A stretch of 64,000 nt of DNA from Peptoniphilus_A genitalis (lineage in GTDB: Bacteria > Bacillota > Clostridia > Tissierellales > Peptoniphilaceae). The DNA is taken from assembly GCF_949769225.1 (NCBI RefSeq), contig NZ_CATKPB010000002.1; one strand, given 5' to 3'. How positions within the stretch are numbered: position 1 is the stretch's first letter; each line of letters starts with the position of its first letter. Of the stretch, positions 53,178-62,600 are shown piece after piece. Position numbers and translations under genes: made by a program. The notes under the pieces are model-generated. The model was not told the origin of the DNA, ran no database searches, and saw only the letters and a list, made by a program, of their open reading frames with translations.

Positions 53178-53959
53178 TAGATTACCTCGATTTTTTTCAT
53201 TTTTTCACTTCTCTTGTTGATTATCACAAGAAGGATTAAAAGTGCTACTAGCATCAATGTTGATACTGCATTTATTGATGGGTTGATTCCCTTTCTCGCC
53301 ATGGAGTAAATTGTTATTGAAAGGTTTGATACTCCTTGGCCTGTGTTGAAGAAGGAAATTACAAAGTCATCAATGGAAAGTGTAAAGGACATTAGTGCTC
53401 CAGTTAATATGGCAGGTTTAATTTGTGGAATCACCACATTTAATATGGCATAAGTTGGAGTAGCACCTAGGTCAAGGGCTGCTTCAACTGTATTTTTTTG
53501 CAGTTGATTTAACTTTGGCAGGATGGAAAGAATAACATAGGGAATGCAGAAGACAATGTGTGAAATTATCATTGTTGTGTATCCCATTCTTATGTTAAAA
53601 AGTCCAAAGAGACCCATAAGAGCAACTGCTGTTACAATGTCAGGGTTAATTACTGGCAAATAATTTATATTTAGGATGGCATCCTTTTTAAAGCCCCTAA
53701 GTTCATTTATGGCAATGGCAGAAATAGTTCCAACAATAGTTGAAATTACTGTTGCCACCACTGCTACTATTAGAGTAGTCCAAAGAGAAGATAAAATTGC
53801 TGGGTCAGCAAATAAATTTTTGTACCACTTTAGGGTGAAGCCTGCCCAAGATCCTCTTAGCTTGGAGTTGTTAAAACTAAAGACAACTAGGATGATAATC
53901 GGTGCATACAAGAATAAAAATATTAAAAATAAGTAAATCCTATCTATTAATTTTTTCAT
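53177..53959 (-). CDS. potC: Polyamine ABC transporter permease PotC
   Basis: A 260-residue permease with six helices. The EAA loop reads AALDLGATPTYAILNVVIPQIKPAI, and FTLSIDDFVISFFNTG is the hallmark of PotC. It overlaps potB and potD by one base each. AGGTGGC supports the start. Confidence 0.94.
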   Translation of the reverse strand: MKKLIDRIYLFLIFLFLYAPIIILVVFSFNNSKLRGSWAGFTLKWYKNLFADPAILSSLWTTLIVAVVATVISTIVGTISAIAINELRGFKKDAILNINYLPVINPDIVTAVALMGLFGLFNIRMGYTTMIISHIVFCIPYVILSILPKLNQLQKNTVEAALDLGATPTYAILNVVIPQIKPAILTGALMSFTLSIDDFVISFFNTGQGVSNLSITIYSMARKGINPSINAVSTLMLVALLILLVIINKRSEKMKKIEVI

Positions 53960-54789
53960 TATAAGCCACCTCCTATTTCGCTAGTTTTTATTTTTCCATT
54001 AAACAACTTTGGAACAATTAAAATCAAAAGCATAATTACAATTAGGATCATGGAAATTGCAGATCCAAAGCCCCAATCTCCTGTAAAAGTAAATTGTTTT
54101 TCAATTAAGTTACCAATTAAGTAGAAGTTATTTCCACCTAACAAGTTTGGCACAACGAAAGTTGAAATTGCCGGTATAAAAACCATGGTTATACCTGTGT
54201 AAATTCCTGGTAGGGAAAGTGGAAGTATAACCTTCATAAAAACTTTGAAGTCATTAGCTCCAAGGTCCTTTGCAGCTTCAATTAGTTTCTTATCCATCTT
54301 TAATAGGACTGTGTAAATTGGCAAAACCATAAAGGGCAAGAAGTTGTAAACCATGCCTATCATTATGGCCTTGGAATTGTACATAAGGTTCCAGGGTCCC
54401 CATCCAAAAAGTCCAATAAATTTATTGATTAGGCCCTTGTTGCCAAGAAGGGTAAGCCAAGCATAAGTCCTCAAGAGGAAGTTCATCCACATTGGGATTA
54501 TAAAAATTAAAATCATGTTGTTTCTTACTTTTTCACTCATTTGTGAAATTATATATGCCACTGGATAGCCAATAATAAGGCACAATATAGTAGATACCCC
54601 TGCCAATACAAGAGATGTAAGTAGAATTTTTACATAAAGGGGTTCAAAAAACCTTGAGAAGTTGTCAAGGGTAAAGGCAAAATCTGCCAAGTCTGTGTTA
54701 GAGCTCAAGGAGTGGGCAAGTATTAAAAATAGTGGGAAGACAATAAATACTAGGCCCCAAAATAAATAAATTAATGAAAATTTTTTCAT
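53959..54789 (-). CDS. potB: Polyamine ABC transporter permease PotB
   Basis: A 276-residue permease with six helices. The EAA loop reads AAKDLGANDFKVFMKVILPLSLPGI, and NMILIFIIPMWMNFLLRTYAW is the PotB-type membrane segment. GAGGTTAAG before the ATG; the gap to potA is one base. It forms the channel with PotC. Confidence 0.94.
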   Translation of the reverse strand: MKKFSLIYLFWGLVFIVFPLFLILAHSLSSNTDLADFAFTLDNFSRFFEPLYVKILLTSLVLAGVSTILCLIIGYPVAYIISQMSEKVRNNMILIFIIPMWMNFLLRTYAWLTLLGNKGLINKFIGLFGWGPWNLMYNSKAIMIGMVYNFLPFMVLPIYTVLLKMDKKLIEAAKDLGANDFKVFMKVILPLSLPGIYTGITMVFIPAISTFVVPNLLGGNNFYLIGNLIEKQFTFTGDWGFGSAISMILIVIMLLILIVPKLFNGKIKTSEIGGGL

Positions 54790-54790
54790 A

Positions 54791-55825
54791 TTAACTTAAC
54801 CTCATAACGTGAATTAGGTCTGGTTTAATTATTATGCCTGTCTTCTCTCCCACTTCTCCTTTTTCTGTTGATTGAACAAGCATGGAGTAGCCGCCAATAT
54901 CCACTGTCATTTCATAGTGAACTCCCTTAAAGACAAGACTTGTTACAGTCCCTTCAACTTGGTAGTTTTCGTCAACTAAAATCACATCTTCAGGTCTCAC
55001 TACTACTTCAACATCTTCATTGACCTTAAAGCCCTTGTCAACGCAAGGGAAATCATAATCTAAAAATCTTACCTTGAAGTCCTCAAGCATCCTTCCCTTA
55101 ATAATGTTGGATTCGCCAATAAAGTCTGCGACAAAGGCATTCTTTGGTTCGTTGTAAATATTTATTGGGCTATCCATTTGTTGGATCTCGCCGTTGTTTA
55201 AAACCACAACAGTGTCACTCATGGAAAGAGCCTCTTCTTGGTCGTGGGTAACGTAAATGAAGGTTATACCAACACTTTTTTGAATCCTCTTAAGCTCAAT
55301 CTGCATGGCCTGTCTTAGTTTCAAGTCAAGAGCTCCAAGGGGTTCGTCAAGTAAAAGTACGTCTGGCTCATTTACAAGAGCTCTTGCAATGGCAATTCTT
55401 TGTTGTTGACCACCTGACAGGGACTCTATCTCCCTGTTTTCAAAACCCACAAGGTTAACAAGCTTTAAAACTTCCTTTACCTTTTCCTTGATGACTTTCT
55501 TGTCCATCTTTTTAATCTTTAGGCCAAAGGCAATGTTATCGAAGACATTCATGTGAGGAAAGAGAGCGTACTTTTGGAAAACTGTGTTTATTCTTCTCTC
55601 ATAGGCTTCCTTGTTTGTTATGTCCTCTCCATTAAAAAGAATTTGTCCCTCATCTGGCTCCTCAAAACCACCAATTAATCTTAAAATTGTAGTTTTCCCA
55701 CAGCCTGATGGTCCAAGAATTGTAAGGAACTCATCTTTTTTTACCTTAAAGTCAAAATTTTCTAAAATTACATTGTCACCAAAGCTCTTGCTAATATTTT
55801 TTAATTCAATTACATAATTTTCCAT
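54791..55825 (-). CDS. potA: Polyamine ABC transporter ATPase PotA
   Basis: A 344-residue ATPase. Walker A GPSGCGKTT (38-46), signature LSGGQQQRIAIARAL, Walker B LLLDEPLGALD and the H-loop in VTHDQEEAL are present; a TOBE regulatory domain follows (about 265-344, VVVRPEDVILVDENYQV). AGGCGG supports the start, ten bases after the regulator gene. Confidence 0.95.
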   Translation of the reverse strand: MENYVIELKNISKSFGDNVILENFDFKVKKDEFLTILGPSGCGKTTILRLIGGFEEPDEGQILFNGEDITNKEAYERRINTVFQKYALFPHMNVFDNIAFGLKIKKMDKKVIKEKVKEVLKLVNLVGFENREIESLSGGQQQRIAIARALVNEPDVLLLDEPLGALDLKLRQAMQIELKRIQKSVGITFIYVTHDQEEALSMSDTVVVLNNGEIQQMDSPINIYNEPKNAFVADFIGESNIIKGRMLEDFKVRFLDYDFPCVDKGFKVNEDVEVVVRPEDVILVDENYQVEGTVTSLVFKGVHYEMTVDIGGYSMLVQSTEKGEVGEKTGIIIKPDLIHVMRLS

Positions 55826-55835
55826 ATTTCACCGC

Positions 55836-56375
55836 CTAAAAATTTGGTGGAGATGATATCCACAAAATCTCAGTATCGCACTTTCCTTCATTTGTTAAAT
55901 AATGTGACTTAGTCGCCTTAAAGTAAAAGCACTCGCCCTTCTTCACCTTGTACTCGTCACTTCCATAATAGAGTTTGACAGATCCCCTTAGGACAAAGCC
56001 AAACTCCTCGCCCTCATAGGGCTGGACTTCCTTGGACCTTCCACCGGGTTTAATTAAAATCCTCATGGGCTCCATTTGGTTTTTTTGTGCATTGGGAACA
56101 ACCCAGTCTAAGACATAGCTAAGTTCTTCATTTTCACTTTCAAAAAAGTCCTCTTCATTAAAGATTATTTTTTCATTTTCTTCCCTCTTAAAAAAAAGGC
56201 CGGGGTCAGTACCAAGGGCCTCAAGTATATCTAAAAGAGAGTCGACAGATGGCGATGTCAAATCTCTTTCGATTTGAGAAATGAAACCCTTAGTGAGTTC
56301 TGACCTGTCTGCCAGCTCCTCTTGAGTAAGTCCTTTTTCAATTCTCATTTCTCTTATTTTATTTCCAATATTCAT
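55836..56375 (-). CDS. XRE-cupin transcription regulator of the pot operon
   Basis: A 179-residue regulator from ATG at 56375 (NIGNKIREMRIEKGLTQEELA), with AGGTGAT upstream; a start eight codons earlier has no site. Residues 4-60 form a Cro/C1 helix-turn-helix (LTQEELADRSELTKGFISQIERD), residues about 105-179 a cupin with EFGFVLRGSVKLYYG. The arrangement is that of PuuR-like polyamine regulators, and being first in potABCD suggests it senses polyamine and controls its own operon. ATTAAAC repeats at 56392-56425 may be its site. Confidence 0.9.
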   Translation of the reverse strand: MNIGNKIREMRIEKGLTQEELADRSELTKGFISQIERDLTSPSVDSLLDILEALGTDPGLFFKREENEKIIFNEEDFFESENEELSYVLDWVVPNAQKNQMEPMRILIKPGGRSKEVQPYEGEEFGFVLRGSVKLYYGSDEYKVKKGECFYFKATKSHYLTNEGKCDTEILWISSPPNF

Positions 56376-56391
56376 TGCATCACCTATAATA

Positions 56392-56425
56392 TTAAACAAA
56401 TTACTTAAATTATTAAACTCATTAG
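56392..56425. promoter_or_regulatory. Possible operator of the XRE-cupin regulator
   Basis: ATTAAAC occurs twice within an AT-rich stretch between the likely promoter and the start of the regulator gene. A weak candidate only. Confidence 0.25.
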
Positions 56426-56729
56426 AGTATAAATGTTAAGATATTTAAAGTCAATAGATTTTGGAATTTATTTTATTAAATTTTTTGTAAAATATAATTT
56501 ACCTAGAATTGATGGCATAGCTTTTACTTTTTTCTTATTTTATCTTATCTCTAGCAAGCTTTTTTTAATAAATTTTCCCTTTTAAAAATTTTTATAATAT
56601 TGCTTCTTGATTTTTTTGAAGTTTTTCACATTTAACTAATAAGTAAAAAATTTCAAACCCATTATACTTTATAAGTTAATAGGATTTTTTAGCCCAAGAA
56701 TTTTTTGCTGGTTAATAATTTTTCATAAC

Positions 56730-56867
56730 TTAATCATATTTTACAAATTCATAATTATTTACAAGTTCATAAATCTTTATAACTTCATAATTTTTTACAA
56801 GTTCATAATTTTTTACAAGTTCATAATTTTTTACAAGTTCATAATTTTTTACCAAGTCAACAAGTCA
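56730..56867 (+). repeat. 18-bp tandem array (7-8 units) in a divergent intergenic region
   Basis: TTCATAA recurs every 18 bases at 56748, 56766, 56784, 56802, 56820 and 56838, with weaker copies at 56730 and 56856. Three central units are the exact sequence TTCATAATTTTTTACAAG, so the array is young or maintained. It sits in the 518-base gap between the pot operon and the DUF1624 gene; the remainder is AT-rich with no gene I can see. Confidence 0.92.
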
Positions 56868-56917
56868 GATACCTTCCCTCACTCTTATTTGTGTTATAAT
56901 TTTTCTGAGGTGTAAGA

Positions 56918-57625
56918 ATGGATACAATTAAGAAAAGATACAATGCCATAGATTTTTTGCGTGGCTTTACTATTATAAATATGATAATTTATCACGGTCT
57001 CTTTGACCTTGAAAATTTTTATGGCTTTGACTTCAACCACAACTTTTATTACTACCAACAGTATATTTGCATTTCTTTTATATTGATTTCAGGTTACTCA
57101 AGTCACTTTTCCAATAATTTTAAAAAGAAATTTTTAATCTTAGCTGGACTTGCTCTCTTAATCACTCTTGGGTCCTACATCTACTCCAGGGAAGATGCAA
57201 TTTATTTTGGCATCATTCACTTCTTTGCTCTTGCGACTTTGATCCACATACTTATAAAAAATTATATAAAAAAAATAAGCCCAAGGCTTGGACTTATTAT
57301 AAGTGCGATTTTATTTATTAGCCTAAAAAGAATTTACTACGGAAGTATTTTATTTGGAAAGATTACTCCTCCCAAGTTCCTTTATGATTTGAACTTATTT
57401 ATACTTGGTCTACCAGGCGATAAGTTTTCGTCAGGAGACTACTTCCCTATTATCCCCTGGATATTTTTATTTTACATGGGCTACTTCCTCTTTGACTTTA
57501 TAAAATTTCAAAAAAAAGAAGCCTCCCACAATATTATTAATATCATGGGCAGGCATTCTCTTTTAATTTATTTTCTCCATCAAATTCTTTTGATTGGAAT
57601 TTTTTCTCTTATCTTTGGCTCTTGA
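56918..57625 (+). CDS. DUF1624 / heparan-alpha-glucosaminide N-acetyltransferase-like membrane protein
   Basis: A 235-residue membrane protein with about seven helices. The start NAIDFLRGFTIINMIIYHGLFDL is the DUF1624/HGSNAT signature with the conserved Arg-Gly and His, and YFGIIHFFALATLIHILIKN plus MGRHSLLIYFLHQ at the end fit the acyltransferase-3-like fold. It probably moves acetyl groups across the membrane to a sugar acceptor; the acceptor is unknown. GAGGTG and an extended -10 lie upstream. Its stop abuts the stop of the convergent TPM gene. Confidence 0.85.
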   Translation: MDTIKKRYNAIDFLRGFTIINMIIYHGLFDLENFYGFDFNHNFYYYQQYICISFILISGYSSHFSNNFKKKFLILAGLALLITLGSYIYSREDAIYFGIIHFFALATLIHILIKNYIKKISPRLGLIISAILFISLKRIYYGSILFGKITPPKFLYDLNLFILGLPGDKFSSGDYFPIIPWIFLFYMGYFLFDFIKFQKKEASHNIINIMGRHSLLIYFLHQILLIGIFSLIFGS

Positions 57626-58474
57626 TTAAAGTCTTCCGCTGGCACCTCCGCCACCAGAGGACCCTCCTCCGCCGAAGCCTCCAAAGCCTCCGCCGCCAAA
57701 GCCACCAGATGATCCGCCGAAACCACCTGATCCTCCGAAGCCACCATAGCCTCCAAAGGAACCTGGCCCCCAGAAGATTACTGGTCTTTGTCTTCTCCTA
57801 CTTCCTGGTCCACTTCCTCCACCAGGTCCATCATCATTTTTATTTCTAAAAATTAAAGAAATGATAGCAATGATGACGATTAATTTAAAAATCGCCAAGA
57901 AGGGATCTTCTCCTCTATAATCATCGTCGTCAGAATAATCAATGGCTTCTTGTGGCTCTCTTGCCACAATGTCAACGCCATATTCTCCCTCATATAATTT
58001 TATTATCTGAGCGTATCCTTCAAGGACTGCCTTCTCAAAGGGTCTGTCATTTTCATTTTCAGCAACAACCCTTCCCATTGCCCTTATAATTCTCGATGCA
58101 TAGGCATCAGGAACAAATCCCTCAGCCCCATAACCTGTCTCTATTTTTACCAGCTTATTTTCATCATCAAGAAGGGCAACTAATATTAGAACACCATTGT
58201 CCTTGTCTTTGTCGCCAATTTTTATTTCATTAAAAATATTTGTGGCATACTCCTCAAGAGTTTGACCTTCCAAACTTTTTACAAGAACAACTCCTATCTC
58301 CCCACCAGTTTTCTTTTTCAAGTCATAAGTGGTTTTGTTAAGATAGTCTATTGTCTCTTGACTCAAGGTGTTTGTCTCATCATAGACATTGTAAGACATT
58401 TGGTTCTTGTCAAAGGCGTAGACATTAAAGACCAAAGTGAAGGCAAATAAAATTGTAGCTAACAATTTTTTCAT
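57626..58474 (-). CDS. TPM domain protein with Gly-rich tail
   Basis: A 282-residue exported protein from ATG at 58474 (signal peptide about 1-21, ending VYA). The TPM domain (about 25-145) contains YDETNTLSQETIDYLNKTTY, GGEIGVVLVKSLEGQTLEEYA and GYGAEGFVPDAYASRII. A membrane helix follows (about 195-213), then a cytoplasmic or external tail of Gly, Ser and Phe repeats (GGFGG type). TPM proteins usually accompany LemA, as here. Function is uncertain; membrane repair or quality control is suggested for some. The start follows the lemA stop, with AGGTGAT. Confidence 0.88.
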   Translation of the reverse strand: MKKLLATILFAFTLVFNVYAFDKNQMSYNVYDETNTLSQETIDYLNKTTYDLKKKTGGEIGVVLVKSLEGQTLEEYATNIFNEIKIGDKDKDNGVLILVALLDDENKLVKIETGYGAEGFVPDAYASRIIRAMGRVVAENENDRPFEKAVLEGYAQIIKLYEGEYGVDIVAREPQEAIDYSDDDDYRGEDPFLAIFKLIVIIAIISLIFRNKNDDGPGGGSGPGSRRRQRPVIFWGPGSFGGYGGFGGSGGFGGSSGGFGGGGFGGFGGGGSSGGGGASGRL

Positions 58475-58483
58475 AGCAATCAC

Positions 58484-59056
58484 CTAAAACTTAACTTCTG
58501 GTACTTGATTGTCCTTTTCTGAAACTTCAAAATAATCTCTTGGTCCAAATCCTAATATTTTTGCAATTATATTTGTTGGGAACCTTCTAACCTTTTGGTT
58601 GTAAGTCTTAACCGTTTCGTTGTATCTCATTCTTTCTGTGGCAATCCTATTTTCAGTTCCTTCAAGCTGAGCTTGTAGGTCTAAGAAGTTTTGGTTTGCC
58701 TTTAATTCTGGATAATTTTCCACAACAACATTAAGCCTACTTATAGCTTCTGTCAAGTTGTCGTTGGCTTCAGCAAGTTCCTTAGGTGTAGATGCTTCAG
58801 TAACACCTGCACGAGCCTTAGTTATTTCTGTGAAAGTTTCCTTTTCGTGACCTGCGTATCCCTTAACAGTTTCTACAATGTTTGGAATTAAGTCAGCACG
58901 TCTTTTTACTTGGTTTTGGACTTGTGCCCAAGCACCATTAACATCTTCATCTAGCTTAACTAGATTGTTCCATTGGCCACCGAAGAAAATTGCAATTACA
59001 ACAACTACGGCTATAATTGCAATAATTCCAGCACCGCCCCTGTTTTTATTCTTCAT
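58484..59056 (-). CDS. lemA: LemA family protein
   Basis: A 190-residue protein with one N-terminal membrane helix (about 8-26) and a helical domain: KLDEDVNGAWAQVQNQVKRRADLIPNIVETVKGYAGHE is the family signature, followed by ARLNVVVENYPELKANQNF-type sequence. It pairs with the TPM protein downstream. AGGAGGAAGCG supports the ATG, which overlaps thiI by 11 bases. The role is not established. Confidence 0.92.
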   Translation of the reverse strand: MKNKNRGGAGIIAIIAVVVVIAIFFGGQWNNLVKLDEDVNGAWAQVQNQVKRRADLIPNIVETVKGYAGHEKETFTEITKARAGVTEASTPKELAEANDNLTEAISRLNVVVENYPELKANQNFLDLQAQLEGTENRIATERMRYNETVKTYNQKVRRFPTNIIAKILGFGPRDYFEVSEKDNQVPEVKF

Positions 59057-60227
59057 CGCTTCCTCCTATTTTTTCAATTTTCATTCTGCCTATGGCTTCT
59101 TCAACAAGCTTGTCACAGTCAAGCGGCTCTTCAGACTTTTCTATTCCTTCAATGCTTGGTGTCAAAAGTGGATGCTTTGGCAAGAATACTGTACAGCAAT
59201 CTTCATAAGGAAGGATTGATGTCTCATAAGTATCTATGTCCTTGGCTATGTCAATTATATTTACCTTGTCCATTCCAATAAGTGGTCTAAAGACAATCTT
59301 TTCTGTAATAGCGTCAGTTACCTTGAGTCCGTCAATAGTTTGTGATGCAACTTGTCCCAAGTTTTCACCTGTGATTATGCAGTCATAACCATTGTCTCTT
59401 GCAATCTTATCTGCAACCCTCATCATAAACCTTCTTGAAATAATAGTCATTTCGTCTTCAGGACAGTTTATATTTATTTCCTTTTGGATATCCAAGATGT
59501 TTACTGAATAAAAAGTCAATTCTCCTGAGAAGTTTGAAATATCTTCTGCAAGTTTCTTAACCTTTTCTTCTGCTCTTTCAGATGTGAAGGGATAGGAATG
59601 GAAGTGAAGGCAATCCACAAGGACTCCTCTTTTTGCCATTAAAAATCCTGCAACTGGAGAGTCAATCCCACCTGATAGGAGAAGAAGTCCCCTGCCATTT
59701 GTTCCTGTTGGAAGTCCGCCATGGGCTTTAATCTTATCTACATAAATATAGGTATCCTTTTTCAAATCGCAGTAAACAAAAAAGTCTGGGTCATGAACGT
59801 CAACCTTGATGTCAAAGTTCTTTAATACCATTCCACCAATTTTTGCAGAAATTTCCATGGAATTAAGTGGGAACTTTTTATCCCCCCTATTTGTCTTAAC
59901 CTTGAAAGTTTTGTATTCTGGATGATCTTTTAAAGTTTCTTCTACAATTTTTACAACTGCTTCTTCAATCGTCTCCCAATTGGTTTCTACCTCATAAGTT
60001 GGCGCAATATAGACAATCCCAAAAACGTGTTTTAATCTATTTATTAATTTATCCTCATTGTCGCCACTTACTTCCACGTAGATTTTACCCATGTTGTGGT
60101 AAATTTTTCCGTGGTCGAGATTTCTAAGATTTCTCTTAACAGATTTAATTAGCTTCTCTATAAACCTGTGTCTGTTTTTCCCCTTGAGGATGACTTCCCC
60201 AAGTGAAAGTGCCATAACTTTTTTCAT
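59046..60227 (-). CDS. thiI: tRNA sulfurtransferase ThiI (no rhodanese domain)
   Basis: Makes 4-thiouridine at position 8 of tRNA. Domains: N-terminal ferredoxin-like, THUMP (about 60-165), and a PP-loop adenylation domain with SGGIDS (185-190). At 393 residues it lacks the C-terminal rhodanese domain of the Escherichia coli enzyme, as in Bacillus, where sulfur is delivered directly by NifZ. That fits the desulfurase gene nine bases upstream. AGGTGAT supports the start. Confidence 0.94.
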   Translation of the reverse strand: MKKVMALSLGEVILKGKNRHRFIEKLIKSVKRNLRNLDHGKIYHNMGKIYVEVSGDNEDKLINRLKHVFGIVYIAPTYEVETNWETIEEAVVKIVEETLKDHPEYKTFKVKTNRGDKKFPLNSMEISAKIGGMVLKNFDIKVDVHDPDFFVYCDLKKDTYIYVDKIKAHGGLPTGTNGRGLLLLSGGIDSPVAGFLMAKRGVLVDCLHFHSYPFTSERAEEKVKKLAEDISNFSGELTFYSVNILDIQKEININCPEDEMTIISRRFMMRVADKIARDNGYDCIITGENLGQVASQTIDGLKVTDAITEKIVFRPLIGMDKVNIIDIAKDIDTYETSILPYEDCCTVFLPKHPLLTPSIEGIEKSEEPLDCDKLVEEAIGRMKIEKIGGSDEE

Positions 60228-60235
60228 TCAATCAC

Positions 60236-61381
60236 CTATCTCATTATTTTTCTTATTTCATCAACATATTTTATTAGTTTTTCTACAAAAATATCTATAT
60301 CTTCCCTTGACGTATCCTTAGAAGTACAAATTCTTATAGTGCCTTCAGCATACTTATCTGAAAGTCCAATTTGTTCAAGAGTTGTGGACTTGTGAGTCCC
60401 ATTAGATGTACAAGCAGAAGCTGTGGAAATATAAATCTCGTCCCCTTCTAGGTAGTGAAGGAGGACTTCTGCCCTAATATCTAATATAGAAAGAGAAACA
60501 ATAAAGTCTGTGGAGTATTCTGGAGTGTTGATCTTATAGTCTTCCAGATTTTCTTCCAACTTCTTAAGTAAATATTCTTTAATTTCTTTTGCGTGAGCAA
60601 GTCTCTTGTCCAAGTCTCTCTTTGTTAGTTCACAGGCCTTGCCAAAGCCAAGAATGCCTGGCACATTTTCCGTTCCTGATCTAAGACCCTTTTCTTGGCC
60701 TCCACCAATTACAAGGCTATTTATATTAACATCTTTTCTTTTATAAAGGGCTCCCATACCCTTTGGTCCATAAATCTTGTGAGATGAGAAAGAAAAAGTA
60801 TGACAGCCTAGGTCTTTAACATCTACAGGAATTTTACCAACTGCTTGGACACCATCCACATGACAAAAAACGTCCTTGTTAATAGACTTGGCTATTTCAA
60901 AAATTTCCTTGACCCTATTAACAGTTCCCAATTCGTTGTGAACATAGATAAGAGAAACTAATATAGTTTCCTTATCCATGACTTCCTTAAACTTTTCTAT
61001 GTCGGCAGCACCTGTTTCATCTACATCAAGATAGACAACCTCGTATCCCCTTTCCTTGTAGTGTTTAAATTGGTCGTCAATAGATGCGTGTTCAATGGCA
61101 GAAGTTATTATCTTCTTGCCCCTTCTCTTATTTTTTTCTATTGCACCGTGAACGGCAATGTTATTGCTTTCAGTTCCACCTGAAGTGAAGTAAATTTCTT
61201 CTGCCTGAGCTCCAATGAGGCTAGCTGCATTCTTCCTAGCAAGATCTATTTCCTTTTCAACCCTGTGACCAAAGCTGTGAAGTGAGGACGGGTTGGCAAA
61301 GTCATCAGTAAGAGCCTTAATCATTACTTCAACAACTTCTTTGTCAGGTTTTGTAGTTGCACAATTATCTAAATATATCAT
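60236..61381 (-). CDS. Cysteine desulfurase (NifS/NifZ type)
   Basis: PLP enzyme releasing sulfur from cysteine as a persulfide, 381 residues. N-terminal YLDNCATTKPDKEV, PLP Lys202 (FSSHKIYGPKG), catalytic Cys324 in STASACTSNGTH, and the fixed HVDGVQAVGK. The first gene of an operon with thiI, so it most likely supplies tRNA thiolation rather than general Fe-S assembly. AGAAGGATG supports the start; an extended TATAAT lies at 61423-61428. Confidence 0.94.
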   Translation of the reverse strand: MIYLDNCATTKPDKEVVEVMIKALTDDFANPSSLHSFGHRVEKEIDLARKNAASLIGAQAEEIYFTSGGTESNNIAVHGAIEKNKRRGKKIITSAIEHASIDDQFKHYKERGYEVVYLDVDETGAADIEKFKEVMDKETILVSLIYVHNELGTVNRVKEIFEIAKSINKDVFCHVDGVQAVGKIPVDVKDLGCHTFSFSSHKIYGPKGMGALYKRKDVNINSLVIGGGQEKGLRSGTENVPGILGFGKACELTKRDLDKRLAHAKEIKEYLLKKLEENLEDYKINTPEYSTDFIVSLSILDIRAEVLLHYLEGDEIYISTASACTSNGTHKSTTLEQIGLSDKYAEGTIRICTSKDTSREDIDIFVEKLIKYVDEIRKIMR

Positions 61382-61525
61382 ATAACATCCTTCTATCTAT
61401 TCTTACTTTCTACTAATTTTATATTATAACATGACTTGTAGGTTGATTTCTAACCTTGACCCTATTTAATGAGAATTTTTATAAGAATATAAATTTTTTA
61501 ATGTTATACTTAAGATGGTGATAAC

Positions 61526-62494
61526 GTGAAAGTTTTAGAAAGAGAAATTTCTCCTCCAAAGAGAAATTATTTAAAAATAGAAACATCAGGACTCTCAAGA
61601 GACTTGGATTCAATTATATCCATTGGTCTCGCAGAGAAGGACTCTGATAAAATAAAAATTTATTATGTAGAAAATTTTAAAGACGAGAGACATTTGTTGG
61701 AAGAAGTCCTTCCACTTATTGACGGGAAAGTTTTTGTAACTTATGCAGGCAAGTCCTTTGACTTAGGATTTTTAAAGACCAAGATCCAAATGTATTTCTC
61801 AAAAGATTTTGATTTTAAATTTATTGATCTTCAAGAAATTACTAAAGCCTACAACTTTATTTTTAAACTTCCATCACATTCTAACAAAGTTCTTTTAGAT
61901 AATTTTCTAGATCATTCTAACTTATCAAAAGAAAAAGACTACCAGGGAATAAAAATAAAATCACTTTTCAAAAAATTTATAGAAGGTAACAAGACATCAA
62001 TGGATAGGATCTTGCACTACTCCTTAGAAAGTCTAAATAATTTAATTTTATTAGATGAAAAGATTAGAGAAAGTTTAAAATCAAAACTTAGTTTTGATGT
62101 ATCATCTAGTGACTTTACCTTAGAATATTTTGAATTATTGGGAAACACAATATTTTTGCGAGGAAAAACTAATTATCCAGAAGACTACTTTGCATCAAGA
62201 GGATTGTATAACCTAGAAATTTTTAATAGTTTGGAAGAAAAAGTTTCATTTTTGGATCTAAAAAAATATAAAAAAGATTTTGTCATAAAAATAAATACAG
62301 AAGATGGCCTATACGATGATAATAATAAATGCTACTTCATCTTAAAAAAAGACTTTCCATTAGACTTAGAAAACAAGAGCAAAATGAAAAGTCCTTCAAA
62401 AATCCTAATCTTATATTACAAAGACCATATCTTTGAAAACCAAAAGGACCTATGCAAAAAAATATTAGAAGAAGAGTTAGAAAAACAGAAATAA
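61526..62494 (+). CDS. RNase H-like (YprB-type) exonuclease domain protein
   Basis: A 322-residue protein resembling the YprB ribonuclease H-like fold: YLKIETSGLSRDLDSIISIGLA as the first acidic strand, FVTYAGKSFDLGFLKTKIQMY as the second with its Asp, and LPSHSNKVLLDNFL near the third. The usual first Asp-x-Glu is only Glu here (IETSG), so catalysis may be impaired. The last 120 residues have no match I know. It starts with GTG behind GGTGATAAC, and an extended TATACT lies at 61505-61510. It ends before a clear terminator. Confidence 0.75.
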   Translation: MKVLEREISPPKRNYLKIETSGLSRDLDSIISIGLAEKDSDKIKIYYVENFKDERHLLEEVLPLIDGKVFVTYAGKSFDLGFLKTKIQMYFSKDFDFKFIDLQEITKAYNFIFKLPSHSNKVLLDNFLDHSNLSKEKDYQGIKIKSLFKKFIEGNKTSMDRILHYSLESLNNLILLDEKIRESLKSKLSFDVSSSDFTLEYFELLGNTIFLRGKTNYPEDYFASRGLYNLEIFNSLEEKVSFLDLKKYKKDFVIKINTEDGLYDDNNKCYFILKKDFPLDLENKSKMKSPSKILILYYKDHIFENQKDLCKKILEEELEKQK

Positions 62495-62600
62495 ATTCCT
62501 ATTGATAATTTTTAGAATAAAGCTTAGAAATTATTAGCTAATAATATTTGGAAGATTAAAATCAATTAGAAATAAATAAACCAAATCATAAACTTATAAA

